Shown in pieces: positions 1 to 6,874 of a DNA stretch of 64,000 nt. The stretch lies in the NCBI GenBank assembly GCA_027492795.1, contig JAPUEB010000011.1, positions 48,744 through 112,743 of the forward strand, written 5' to 3'. How positions within the stretch are numbered: the first letter of the stretch is position 1; every line of letters begins with the position of its first letter. A program made the translations under genes and the position numbers. This DNA comes from Chryseobacterium sp. GTDB lineage: Bacteria; Bacteroidota; Bacteroidia; Flavobacteriales; Weeksellaceae. The notes under the pieces are model-generated. The model saw only the letters and a list, made by a program, of their open reading frames with translations. It searched no databases and was not told the DNA's origin.

Positions 1-155
1 GGGTAATCGCCCAATACCAAATCTTTCAAAATTTCTTGTGTAGATTTTCTTCTGTTCCACTCATGAAATTTTTTCAAAGTTCTATAGGCTGTAACAGCAC
101 TAAAACTTACTATCGCCAAAGTAATAGCCTTGAAAATTAAATCTAAAGTTTCCAT
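1..155 (-). CDS. Partial gene: N-terminus of a small membrane-anchored protein
   Basis: The minus strand opens with ATG at 155 and stays open to the window edge (about 51 codons), so the C-terminus lies outside. The N-terminus starts METLDLIFKAITLAIVSFSA and gives one hydrophobic segment (about residues 5-22), followed by a basic stretch with HEWNRRKSTQEIL. This resembles DUF4760-type proteins (one N-terminal helix, then a Trp/Arg-rich segment), but too little is visible to be sure. It lies 34 bp downstream of the next leftward gene and may share its transcript. Confidence 0.55.
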   Translation of the reverse strand, partial: METLDLIFKAITLAIVSFSAVTAYRTLKKFHEWNRRKSTQEILKDLVLGDY

Positions 156-189
156 AATTTGTGTTTTTAGTTGAGCAGGTGTCTTATTT

Positions 190-630
190 TTATCTTATTA
201 AACATTTTTCTAACTGTTGTTTTATCAATAGAGTTTCATCATTTCTGAAATAAATTAATGGCAATTTTAGGCGAACGAATTTTGATTTATTATTGAGGAT
301 TGTTATTTCCAATTTCTGTTTCGGCACTTTTGGGGTATCAAAATGATTAATCATTGCTAATGGGAATTCTATCCTTTTATGTTCTGAGTTACCAATTTTC
401 ATAAAATTTCTATTGTTGTATGAAAAGAAATAGTTTGTAATTTCTATTTCTATCAATTTGATTTCAAACATAGATTTTATACTATTAACAATCAAGGCGA
501 CAGCAAGGATATAAATCGTAAGGGATTTATAGAAAAGATGATTAATAATAATTATTAGAAAAGATGTTAAAAGTAGCGCCGTAAGCAAATAAAATTGTTT
601 CTGAGCTCTTTTTTGGTTATTAATTTTCAT
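190..630 (-). CDS. Hypothetical membrane protein, two TM helices and a PH-like soluble tail
   Basis: 146 residues. Two hydrophobic helices (about 13-32 and 35-50) are followed by a beta-rich soluble part of about 90 residues. That topology is seen in small bacterial PH-domain-like membrane proteins; I do not recognise the family with certainty. The gene diverges from the Crp/Fnr gene at 785. Its promoter would be the -7 match at 647-654, with one of two identical-type inverted repeats over its -33 region, so it is a likely target of that regulator. Confidence 0.6.
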   Translation of the reverse strand: MKINNQKRAQKQFYLLTALLLTSFLIIIINHLFYKSLTIYILAVALIVNSIKSMFEIKLIEIEITNYFFSYNNRNFMKIGNSEHKRIEFPLAMINHFDTPKVPKQKLEITILNNKSKFVRLKLPLIYFRNDETLLIKQQLEKCLIR

Positions 631-646
631 CGGTTCGTATTTTTTT

Positions 647-654
647 CAAAACTA
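647..654 (-). promoter_or_regulatory. Putative -7 element of the leftward membrane-protein gene
   Basis: The minus strand reads TAGTTTTG, an exact match to the Bacteroidota -7 consensus TAnnTTTG, 17 bp before the ATG at 630. The expected -33 position (about 674-678) falls inside the inverted repeat at 674-691. Confidence 0.45.
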
Positions 655-673
655 TAAACAGATTAAAGTGAAT

Positions 674-691
674 CTAACACTCATTTGTTAG
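674..691. promoter_or_regulatory. Operator 1: perfect inverted repeat CTAACA-N6-TGTTAG
   Basis: Six-base arms are perfectly inverted around a 6-bp spacer. The spacing matches Crp/Fnr-family sites (5-bp arms around N6). It overlaps the -33 position of the leftward promoter. Operator 2 begins exactly 52 bp away, about five helical turns, on the same DNA face. Confidence 0.6.
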
Positions 692-725
692 AATAAGCAT
701 GAAACAATTTTAAAATATTTATTTT

Positions 726-743
726 CTAACATTTGTTTGTTAG
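726..743. promoter_or_regulatory. Operator 2: perfect inverted repeat CTAACA-N6-TGTTAG
   Basis: Arms are identical to operator 1. It contains TTTG at 736-739, which can serve as the -33 element of a rightward promoter with a weak -7 (TAATTTTA, 762-769) for the Crp/Fnr gene starting at 785. This suggests autoregulation; that is inference. Confidence 0.6.
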
Positions 744-784
744 CAAATCCTCTTTTCTACATAATTTTATTCTTTAAAAAAACC

Positions 785-1369
785 ATGGATCTTGAATTCC
801 TAAAAATTTTTGAAAACGTAAGAGATATTTCTTTGGAGAAAATTGTAGAAATCACTCAAAACCTGGAGAAAAAAAAATTCAAGAAAAATGAAGTGATTTT
901 GAGCGCAGGAATGCAGGAAACCAATCTCTATTTTATCACTAAGGGACTTGTCCGGATGTATATCGTTGACAAAAAAGGTGAGGAAAAATCCTATCGTTTC
1001 TTCCTGAAAAACAAATTTTTCACCATACTTCCCTCATTTGTAGACGAAATCCCTTCTCTATATTTCACGCAGGCAATTGAAGAAACAGAAGTTATTGTAA
1101 TCCCCAAACAACAATTATTAATTTTTTACGAAAAATTTCCGTTCATAGAAAAAGTAGTAAGGGAGCAAACAGAAAGGTATCTAATAGAAATGTCGAACCA
1201 CCTTTACAATTTACATATGCACAGTTCAACAGAAAGGTATAGAAACTTTGTAAAAGAGAATAAAGAACTGGCAAAAGTTTTACCTATAAAATACATTTCA
1301 ACCTTTCTCGGAATTCATCCGAATAGCTTAAGCAGAATAAGAAAAACAATCGGAATAAATAATTTGTAG
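785..1369 (+). CDS. Crp/Fnr family transcriptional regulator
   Basis: 194 residues from the ATG at 785. An in-frame TTG at 737 would start inside operator 2 and add 16 unlikely residues, so 785 is preferred. An N-terminal cyclic-nucleotide-binding beta-roll (about 20-120, with the typical ETNLYFITKGLVRMY strand) leads to a dimer helix and a short C-terminal winged helix (STFLGIHPNSLSRIRK). No Fnr cysteines are seen, so the signal is not an obvious Fe-S cluster. Bacteroidota have many such small regulators of unknown ligand. Two identical palindromes in the divergent intergenic region are likely its sites. Confidence 0.85.
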   Translation: MDLEFLKIFENVRDISLEKIVEITQNLEKKKFKKNEVILSAGMQETNLYFITKGLVRMYIVDKKGEEKSYRFFLKNKFFTILPSFVDEIPSLYFTQAIEETEVIVIPKQQLLIFYEKFPFIEKVVREQTERYLIEMSNHLYNLHMHSSTERYRNFVKENKELAKVLPIKYISTFLGIHPNSLSRIRKTIGINNL

Positions 1370-1412
1370 AAAATTTGAAGTTGATTTCTTACTTATGGCT
1401 TAGTAAAGGCTT

Positions 1413-2450
1413 TCAAACCTTCACCTTCAATTGGCCCACATTCAAAATCTTGTAAACCAATTCCTTCAAAAGTTCGGAATCTTCCATATTTACAGCGCCT
1501 AAACCTTTGCTTTTCATATCGGTTTCGCGAAGTATGGAAATAATTCTTGTGGCATGTTTCAAAGGATAAAATCGTGCGGCTTCGGCGAAATCTTTAATAA
1601 AATAAGGATTTATTCCCATTGCAGATGCAATACTCGCCGGATTTTGTCCGTGCATCGTGTGGTAAATAATGATGTTGGAAAAATAGTTGTAAAGGTTGCC
1701 AATCATCATCACAAAAGGATTACTTTTCGGGTTTTTGCCAATGTAATACGCAATTTTCATTGCTTTCTCTGCATTTTTTTGCCCAAGCGCTTTTTGAAGT
1801 TCAAAAACATTAAAATCTTTGCTGATTCCGATATGTGTTTCTACCAATTTTTCATCCAGAATTTCGCCATCTTTCAAAATCATTTTCAGTTTTCCAAGCT
1901 CGTTGGCAATACGAGAAAGGTCACTTCCAAGGTATTCTGCGAGTAAATGAGATATGTTTGGTGCGGTTTTTATGTGAAGATTTTGGCATTCATCGGCAAT
2001 CCATTTGGCGAGTTGGTAATCTTTCACAGGCTCACTTAGAAAAAGCATACTGTTTTTCTGCAAAAGTTTGGCAAATTTCTTACGGGAATCCGCTTTTTTA
2101 TGTTTGTGTGCAAAAACCAAAATCGTTGTAGGAACCGGATTTTCAATATAAGTTTCTAAAATTTTGCACTCGTCTTCAGTAAATTTCAAATCCTGCGCTT
2201 CCTTTACGATAATCAGGTTATAATTTCCAAACATCGGGAATTGCTGCGCCAAAGAAATAATTTCGGCAATATTTGTATCTTTTCCGTAGGTAACGGTTTG
2301 TCCGAAAGCTTTTTCATCTTCCTCCAAAACATCGTTTTCAAAAGATTTTACGGCAACATCAATATAATAAGGCTCTTCTCCGTGGAAAAAATAAACAGGC
2401 AAAAATGCTTTATTTTTAATATTTTTGAGGATTAAATCTAATTCTTTCAT
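1413..2450 (-). CDS. holA: DNA polymerase III subunit delta
   Basis: 345 residues, normal for HolA, the clamp-loader subunit that opens the beta clamp at the replication fork. The N-terminal domain begins with MKELDLILKNIKNKAFLPVY and the PVYFFHGEEPYYID segment corresponds to the degenerate P-loop-like region of delta. The central AAA+-like part contains SDLSRIANELGKLKMI and the C-terminal collar domain carries NPFVMMIGNLYNYF. The start codon lies only 5 bp from the start of the divergent HsdR_N-like gene, a pairing I recall as common in Bacteroidota. Its promoter must therefore lie inside the neighbour. Confidence 0.92.
   Translation of the reverse strand: MKELDLILKNIKNKAFLPVYFFHGEEPYYIDVAVKSFENDVLEEDEKAFGQTVTYGKDTNIAEIISLAQQFPMFGNYNLIIVKEAQDLKFTEDECKILETYIENPVPTTILVFAHKHKKADSRKKFAKLLQKNSMLFLSEPVKDYQLAKWIADECQNLHIKTAPNISHLLAEYLGSDLSRIANELGKLKMILKDGEILDEKLVETHIGISKDFNVFELQKALGQKNAEKAMKIAYYIGKNPKSNPFVMMIGNLYNYFSNIIIYHTMHGQNPASIASAMGINPYFIKDFAEAARFYPLKHATRIISILRETDMKSKGLGAVNMEDSELLKELVYKILNVGQLKVKV
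2420..2427 (+). promoter_or_regulatory. Putative -7 element for the HsdR_N-like gene, inside holA
   Basis: TATTTTTG matches TAnnTTTG exactly, 28 bp before the ATG at 2456. It lies within the first codons of holA on the opposite strand. No convincing -33 is seen. Confidence 0.3.
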
Positions 2451-2455
2451 AGCCG

Positions 2456-2890
2456 ATGGAACTTCCGAAACTAAACTTTGCGGAAACTTTTGATTTTAAA
2501 TTGAAGAAAGACAAAGATAAATTTTTTATTTATGATTTGGTGCGAAAATCGTGGCTTTTGCTCACGCCGGAAGAATGGGTGCGACAACATTGGATTCATT
2601 ATTTTTTGAACGTGAAGAGCTACTCTACTTCTGCGCTAATTACAGAGAAAAAAGTTGAATTGAACGGACTTACGAAAAGAATTGATTTGTTGATCACCGA
2701 AAAAACACTTCCAAAAATTCTGTTAGAGTGCAAAGCTCCCAGTGTAAAATTAACAGAAAAAACATTTGAACAAACGGCAAGATATAACTCCGTAATTGGG
2801 GCGAAAGAAATTATTTTGAGTAATGGATTGCAGCATATTTTTGCGAGTTTTTCGGAAGGAAACTATACTTTTGAACCCTTAAATTTTTAA
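2456..2890 (+). CDS. HsdR N-terminal-like protein (PD-(D/E)XK fold)
   Basis: 144 residues resembling the N-terminal nuclease domain of type I restriction HsdR subunits, but standing alone as in many Bacteroidota. The nuclease core is visible: Asp77 in TKRIDLLI and Glu91-x-Lys93 in ILLECKAP, with a glutamine-containing helix (FEQTARYN) after it as in HsdR. No helicase part and no hsdM/hsdS are nearby, so it is not a working restriction system. Its head-to-head position with holA suggests a housekeeping DNA-related role; that is inference. Confidence 0.8.
   Translation: MELPKLNFAETFDFKLKKDKDKFFIYDLVRKSWLLLTPEEWVRQHWIHYFLNVKSYSTSALITEKKVELNGLTKRIDLLITEKTLPKILLECKAPSVKLTEKTFEQTARYNSVIGAKEIILSNGLQHIFASFSEGNYTFEPLNF
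2512..2519 (-). promoter_or_regulatory. Putative -7 element for holA, inside the divergent gene
   Basis: The minus strand reads TATCTTTG (TAnnTTTG), 61 bp before the holA ATG. It falls in the coding sequence of the HsdR_N-like gene, as required by the 5-bp gap between the two start codons. No clear -33 partner is seen. Confidence 0.3.
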
Positions 2891-2894
2891 CACA

Positions 2895-3542
2895 ATGCAC
2901 AAAACATCCAACATCCATCACCCATCATCCAGCCCAATAAAAAACATTATTTTCGATTTTGGCGGCGTTGTGATGGATTGGGATCAGCGCTATTTTTATA
3001 AAGACTATTTCAAAGATGATGAGAAGTTGGAATATTTTCTCGGAAACATTGCTACGAATGAATGGAATGCAGAGCAAGACCGCGGAAGAACTTTAAAAGA
3101 AGGCACCGAAATTTTGTTAAATCAATTTCCGGATTGGGAAAAAGAAATCCGTGCATTTTACGATAACTGGACGACGATGTTACGCGGAGACATTCCGGAA
3201 AATGTGGAAGTTTTAAGAAAGCTGGAACATTCGAAATACCAACTTTTTGGTCTCACGAATTGGTCTCACGAAACGTTTCCTTACGCTTTAGCCAATTACG
3301 ATTTCTTTAAAATTTTCAAAGGAAAAATTGTGGTTTCGGGAGAAGAAAAACTTATTAAGCCAGATCCGAAAATCTGGGAAGTTTTGATGGAACGTTACCA
3401 TATAAAAGCAGAAGAATCGGTTTTTATAGATGATAACGCTAAAAATATCGAGGTGGCGAAAAGTTTAGGATTTATTTGCGTTCACATTACTCCCACAAGT
3501 AATCTGGAGAAAGAATTGAGAGATCTGGGATTAAACTTTTAA
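2895..3542 (+). CDS. HAD family hydrolase (YihX-like phosphatase)
   Basis: 215 residues with all four HAD motifs: I in FDFGGVVMDWD (nucleophile and acid Asp), II in LFGLTNWS, III Lys in EEKLIKPDPKIW, IV in SVFIDDN. The alpha-helical cap between motifs I and II fits the IA subfamily acting on small phosphorylated metabolites; the substrate cannot be told. The gene starts 5 bp after the stop of the preceding gene. Its N-terminal extension HKTSNIHHPSSSPIK is unusual: it is encoded by a 7-bp tandem repeat (2905-2932), and no Met lies closer to motif I, so the repeat has been absorbed into the protein. Confidence 0.88.
   Translation: MHKTSNIHHPSSSPIKNIIFDFGGVVMDWDQRYFYKDYFKDDEKLEYFLGNIATNEWNAEQDRGRTLKEGTEILLNQFPDWEKEIRAFYDNWTTMLRGDIPENVEVLRKLEHSKYQLFGLTNWSHETFPYALANYDFFKIFKGKIVVSGEEKLIKPDPKIWEVLMERYHIKAEESVFIDDNAKNIEVAKSLGFICVHITPTSNLEKELRDLGLNF
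2905..2932 (+). repeat. Heptanucleotide tandem repeat, 4 units, in coding sequence
   Basis: Units CATCCAA, CATCCAT, CACCCAT, CATCCAG. The array encodes part of the extra N-terminus of the HAD protein. It is one of at least eleven 7-bp arrays in this window. Confidence 0.75.
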
Positions 3543-3549
3543 ATCTTTT

Positions 3550-3581
3550 TCTCGCAGATTTTGCGGATTACCCAGATTTTT
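3550..3581. repeat. Dispersed repeat of the TCTCGCAGATTT family
   Basis: TCTCGCAGATTTTGCGGATT and a following CCCAGATTTT resemble copies at 29211-29248, 32030-32063, 44676-44698 and (inverted) 44845-44878. It sits just after the HAD stop codon. Confidence 0.5.
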
Positions 3582-3626
3582 TGTCGGTAGAAAAAAAGGC
3601 TTGAAATTTGTTGCAAATTCTATATT

Positions 3627-3840
3627 ATGGACAAAAAATTCAAAATCGGAGACCATGTTAAATGGAATTCCGAAGCGGGAATGGTTTCGGGAACAATCAT
3701 TAAAATTCACACGAAAGATTTTTGATTATAAAGGTTATACGCACCACGCAACACAAGATGAACCACAATACGAAATTAAGAGCGACAAATCCGACCATAT
3801 TGCGGCGCATAAAGGAAAAGCGCTGACTAAAATTTTATAA
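3627..3840 (+). pseudogene. DUF2945 (hypervirulence-associated TUDOR domain) gene with a frameshift
   Basis: From the ATG at 3627 the frame reads MDKKFKIGDHVKWNSEAGMV and continues to HTKDF, then meets TGA at 3724-3726. One base removed from the T5 run at 3719-3723 lets it continue as DYKGYTHHATQDEPQYEI and then KSDKSDHIAAHKGKALTKIL, the expected second half of this about 70-residue family. It is therefore a single-T insertion, either a real lesion or a homopolymer sequencing error. The long open frame from 3601 has the right C-terminal half but a nonsense N-terminal half. The stop codon abuts a dispersed repeat. Confidence 0.82.
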
Positions 3841-4007
3841 ACCACAAAAGGAACAAAAGAACTTTGAAAATAAATATTGAAATATTAATTTCTCTTTTTA
3901 TGTTCACAAAAGTTTGAAAATCAAAGATTTTCATTTTGTGTACTTTAAAATATTATTCATTTCACTTCTATATAACAGCATATAAACTTTTGTGACTTTT
4001 GTGGTTT
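3840..4007. repeat. MITE-like dispersed element, copy A (ACCACAAAAGG ends)
   Basis: About 168 bp with imperfect terminal inverted repeats: ACCACAAAAGGAACAAAAG at the left and CTTTTGTGACTTTTGTGGT at the right. Inside is the palindrome GAAAATCAAAGATTTTC. Related copies are at 37335-37487, 42229-42374 and 45406-45540. No open reading frame. Confidence 0.75.
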
Positions 4008-4023
4008 TTTCCAATCTTCAAAA

Positions 4024-4380
4024 TTATTCGCGGTTTACCAAATCCATTGAAAACGCAGGTAAACAAATTGCGATGTATTCACAAGATTCTTCAAATGGAT
4101 TGCTGTAACGTATTCTTGCACCTTTTTCAATTAAAATGCTCTGTCCCGATTCTAAAACTACGGTTTCACCATCAATTTCAAATTGCTTTTTGCCCTTGAT
4201 GATGTAGGTAAATTCATCAAAATCTGGAGTTTGATGCGGTTCGCTCCAATTTGGTGGTGCAACCATGTGTGCAATCGAAATATTGGAATTTCCTGTGGAG
4301 TTTCCCCAGATTTCTTCGATAAGTTTTCCATCTGTAGTAGGAACTACGAATGGTGATTTTTGAATTTTATATTTGTTCAT
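4024..4380 (-). CDS. Cupin domain-containing protein
   Basis: 118 residues from the ATG at 4380. The frame is open further upstream but runs through a dispersed repeat (4434-4500), so those residues are rejected. It is a single small beta-barrel with cupin-like blocks WSEPHQTPDFDEFTYIIKGK and EIDGETVVLESGQSILIEKG. The first block has a His and acidic residues of the metal-binding kind, but a full HxHx3-4E motif is not seen. It could be a sugar or small-molecule isomerase or binding protein; no neighbour explains its role. Confidence 0.75.
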   Translation of the reverse strand: MNKYKIQKSPFVVPTTDGKLIEEIWGNSTGNSNISIAHMVAPPNWSEPHQTPDFDEFTYIIKGKKQFEIDGETVVLESGQSILIEKGARIRYSNPFEESCEYIAICLPAFSMDLVNRE

Positions 4381-4433
4381 AATTGATTTTTTGATTTTTG
4401 TAGTAATGTTTTTCATTCCTATTTCTTGTCCCC

Positions 4434-4500
4434 AAGCGACAAGTCGCATGAGGTTAACATTGTGTCGCGCTCCGCGCGAAATGTTTCGCGTTCCTATTTT
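4434..4500. repeat. Dispersed palindromic element (GCGACAAGTCGC / CGCGCTCCGCGCG)
   Basis: Two short palindromes are separated by GGTTAACATTGTG. A second copy with the same order is at 29625-29691. The right end (CCTATTTT) supplies the stop codon of the GNAT gene (4494-4496). Confidence 0.6.
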
Positions 4501-5027
4501 CTTGAAAACCAATCTTCTTTCTTTATCCAATATTCAACATTCTCGCGATTTGGCTCTCCATGATAGGCAACTGAAATTTCGCCCTTAAATTCCGCACCTA
4601 AACGTTCCATAGCCGTTCTGGAACGCCAATTTTCTGCACCCACATGAAATTTCACCAAATCTACATATTGAAAAATATAATCCAACATTAGTTTTTTTAC
4701 GTGCGGATTGAGTTTTGAACCCCAAAATTTGGTGCCGTAAAAAGTGTATCCGATGAAGATACATCCTTCATCGTCATCATACGCATAGAATCTCGTACTA
4801 CCTGCAACTTCCCCACTCTTTTTGTCGAAAATGATGAATGCACCTTCCGAGATCATAGCTCCCTCAAAGAAATTACGAAAAACTTCCCTTTCGCAGCGGT
4901 TTTTGTTGGGATGCATTTCCCAAACCTTAGGATCGGAAGCTACTTCATAGAGCTTTTCAAAATCTGATTCTTTTAAGGGTTGAAGCAGAACGTTTTCGTT
5001 TTCTAAAGTGGGTTGAATGGAGAACAT
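4494..5027 (-). CDS. GNAT family N-acetyltransferase (RimJ/RimL type)
   Basis: 177 residues, acetyl-CoA-dependent N-acyltransferase fold. It opens with LENENVLLQPLKESDFEKLY, followed by a central GEVAGSTRFYAY strand. CIFIGYTFYGTKFWGSKLNP holds the region usually carrying the acetyl-CoA loop (R/QxxGxG/A, here degenerate), and the C-terminal VGAENWRSRTAMERLGAEFK is the hallmark N.rS.ra.ekLGf segment of RimJ/RimL relatives. The substrate is unknown. The stop codon lies in a dispersed repeat, so the native C-terminus may have been altered. Confidence 0.85.
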   Translation of the reverse strand: MFSIQPTLENENVLLQPLKESDFEKLYEVASDPKVWEMHPNKNRCEREVFRNFFEGAMISEGAFIIFDKKSGEVAGSTRFYAYDDDEGCIFIGYTFYGTKFWGSKLNPHVKKLMLDYIFQYVDLVKFHVGAENWRSRTAMERLGAEFKGEISVAYHGEPNRENVEYWIKKEDWFSRK

Positions 5028-5078
5028 CGTTGTTTTTTTTGTGTTGTAAATTTAGAAAATAAATTTGTTTTCGCTAGG

Positions 5079-5111
5079 AAACCTCATAGGTTTCGGAAAC
5101 CTATGAGGTTT
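5079..5111. repeat. Palindrome AAACCTCATAGGTTT / AAACCTATGAGGTTT
   Basis: 15-bp arms are separated by CGG. The right arm overlaps the stop codon of the ada-like gene. It could form a strong hairpin at the 3' end of that transcript but lacks a clear U-run. Confidence 0.65.
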
Positions 5112-6153
5112 AAAAAAGTATCGCCTTCTCCAATTCCAAAAGCTTTTGTTTCCGCCAAATTCCGCCACCGTAACCGGTAAGTTTGCCGTCGCTTCCAATA
5201 ACACGATGACACGGAATAATTATAGAAATTTTGTTCAAACCATTCGCATTGGCAACGGCGCGAACTGCTTTCGGATTTCCTAAAATATTGGCTTGTTCCT
5301 GATAACTTCTCGTGGTTCCGTAGGGAATTTTTCGTAAAACTTCCCATACATTTTGTTGAAAATCTGTTCCAACCGGCGAAAGTGGAACGGTAAAGTCTTT
5401 TCTTTTACCCTCAAAATATTCTGACAGTTCTTTTTCTAAAGTTTTGAAATGCTTGTTTTCTCCCTGAATAATATTGGCGTCGAAATGTTTTGAAATTTCT
5501 TTTAATTCTGTCGGAAGTGTTTTTCTGTCGGAGAATTCGAGCATGCAAATTCCATTTTCATCTGCGCAAGCAATCATTGTTCCGAGTGGTGTTTCGATTC
5601 TTTTTAAATCAACAATTTTTTGGTTTTTTGAGTTTTTTGGTGAAACTCCAAATATGTTTTTAAAACTTTCGCTGAAGCCGCTTAAACTTTCGTAACCGCT
5701 GTCGAATGCTGCATCAATCACGTTTTCACCTTGCTGTAACTTCTTAAAAGCTGAGTTAATTTTAAACATTCTTTGAAAAGCGTGAAACGTCATCCCATGA
5801 TTTTTCAAAAACCATCTGCGAACGGTTGCCGGTTCCAAACCACGTTTTACCAAATCATAATCCTTGAATTTTAATGTGGGATTTTCACTCAATTCATTCA
5901 ATAAATTTTGAATGAACCTTGGTGTTTCGTTAGGATTTTCAAGTGGTTTACATATTTTGCAGGGACGATAGCCTTTCAAAATTGCATCTTTTGTAGTTTC
6001 AAAAAATTCTACATTTTCTGGCTTAGGTTTTCTTGCGGTGCAAGTAGGTCTGCAAAAAATACCTGTTGTTTTTACGCCCATCCAAAAAACACCCTCGAAT
6101 TCGGGGTTTTTGTTGATAGAAGCGTTGTACATGGTTTCGTTAGAAATTTCCAT
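5110..6153 (-). CDS. ada: Bifunctional Ada-type regulator / methylated-DNA-[protein]-cysteine methyltransferase
   Basis: 347 residues, three modules in the Ada order. Residues 1-70 are the zinc domain with cysteines in GIFCRPTCTA and RPCKICKP; the first accepts methyl from phosphotriesters. About 85-175 is an AraC-type helix-turn-helix (AFKKLQQGENVIDAAFDSGY). About 185-347 is the O6-alkylguanine transferase with the catalytic IIPCHRVIGSDGKLTGYGGG and IPYGTTRSYQEQA. It repairs alkylated DNA and, when methylated, activates repair genes. A monocistronic leftward unit is likely; no Ada box was identified. Confidence 0.93.
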   Translation of the reverse strand: MEISNETMYNASINKNPEFEGVFWMGVKTTGIFCRPTCTARKPKPENVEFFETTKDAILKGYRPCKICKPLENPNETPRFIQNLLNELSENPTLKFKDYDLVKRGLEPATVRRWFLKNHGMTFHAFQRMFKINSAFKKLQQGENVIDAAFDSGYESLSGFSESFKNIFGVSPKNSKNQKIVDLKRIETPLGTMIACADENGICMLEFSDRKTLPTELKEISKHFDANIIQGENKHFKTLEKELSEYFEGKRKDFTVPLSPVGTDFQQNVWEVLRKIPYGTTRSYQEQANILGNPKAVRAVANANGLNKISIIIPCHRVIGSDGKLTGYGGGIWRKQKLLELEKAILF

Positions 6154-6250
6154 TTGCGATTAAAGATTTGCGATTCCTTTGCAAATGTAACAGTTAAAGA
6201 TTTGAAAAAACAACCGAAAAATTAACACTAATTTCAAAAGAAGTACTTTT

Positions 6251-6766
6251 TCATTTTTGCAATGCAGCAATACATTCTTCTCTAATTTTCCAGAATTCAT
6301 CCAAACTGTAGCGAATTGAAGGTCTGTTTTGCAAATATTGAAGCAAAAAGTCTTTGTGGTAATTTATTTTGAAGTCCGTAATCTGTTCTGGCTGTATTTC
6401 TATCTCGGTTACCAATTCACCTATGAAATCTTCAGGTTTTGAGCTTGATGTAGTGTAATCATGTATTACTCCATTAATCCTGAGATAATTATGTGCTTCA
6501 GGCATTTCTTCCAGTCCATATTTCTCTAAAACTTTAACTAGCCTTTGATGGTAGTTTTTTTTCATCATAAATATTCCGAGCATCAGCTTCACATTTGCAA
6601 TATTTTTTGAAATAGAAAACCTTTTTAAGAAGGCGTGCTTAGTGCTGCAAGTGCCGCCATTATCCTTCAATACGCATAAAACATCGTTCTTATCCATATT
6701 CCTTTTATAAGGCAAATTCTTGATGTATTTACAGGCTTCTTCAAAAGTTGGAAAGTATTCTTCCAT
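6251..6766 (-). CDS. Unrecognised protein with a Cys-His-Asp arrangement (transglutaminase-like?)
   Basis: 171 residues from the ATG at 6766; a TTG 36 bp upstream is in frame, but TTG starts are rare here. I do not recognise the family. GGTCSTKHAFLKRF places a Cys (about residue 40) at a helix start, and EAHNYLRINGVIHDYT gives a His (about 92) and an Asp (about 103). That order and spacing recall transglutaminase/papain-like thiol enzymes. No signal peptide or TM segment, so it is probably cytosolic. It stands alone, downstream of the rpsA terminator. Confidence 0.65.
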   Translation of the reverse strand: MEEYFPTFEEACKYIKNLPYKRNMDKNDVLCVLKDNGGTCSTKHAFLKRFSISKNIANVKLMLGIFMMKKNYHQRLVKVLEKYGLEEMPEAHNYLRINGVIHDYTTSSSKPEDFIGELVTEIEIQPEQITDFKINYHKDFLLQYLQNRPSIRYSLDEFWKIREECIAALQK

Positions 6767-6822
6767 TTTATAAACAGCTGAATTAAGTGAATTACTTCCC
6801 AAAGTTATGATAATTTAGAAAA

Positions 6823-6852
6823 AAACCGCTCCATCAAAAGATGAAGCGGTTT
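6823..6852 (-). terminator. Intrinsic terminator of rpsA
   Basis: On the minus strand the stem AAACCGCTTCATC / GATGGAGCGGTTT (one mismatch) surrounds a short T-rich loop and is followed by a T-run. It lies 22 bp past the rpsA stop. Confidence 0.85.
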
Positions 6853-6874
6853 ATATTTAAAATTTTGGTGAAAA

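Noticed and set aside
1554..2131. Plus-strand ORFs opposite holA
   Set aside because: Antisense shadows of a clear holA frame with no recognisable domains.
3719..3726. Programmed frameshifting in the DUF2945 gene
   Set aside because: There is no slippery heptamer with a stem-loop after it, and family members are read in one frame; mutation or sequence error is simpler.
4381..4530. Fifty-residue N-terminal extension of the cupin protein
   Set aside because: It translates a dispersed palindromic repeat; the cupin domain begins after the ATG at 4380.
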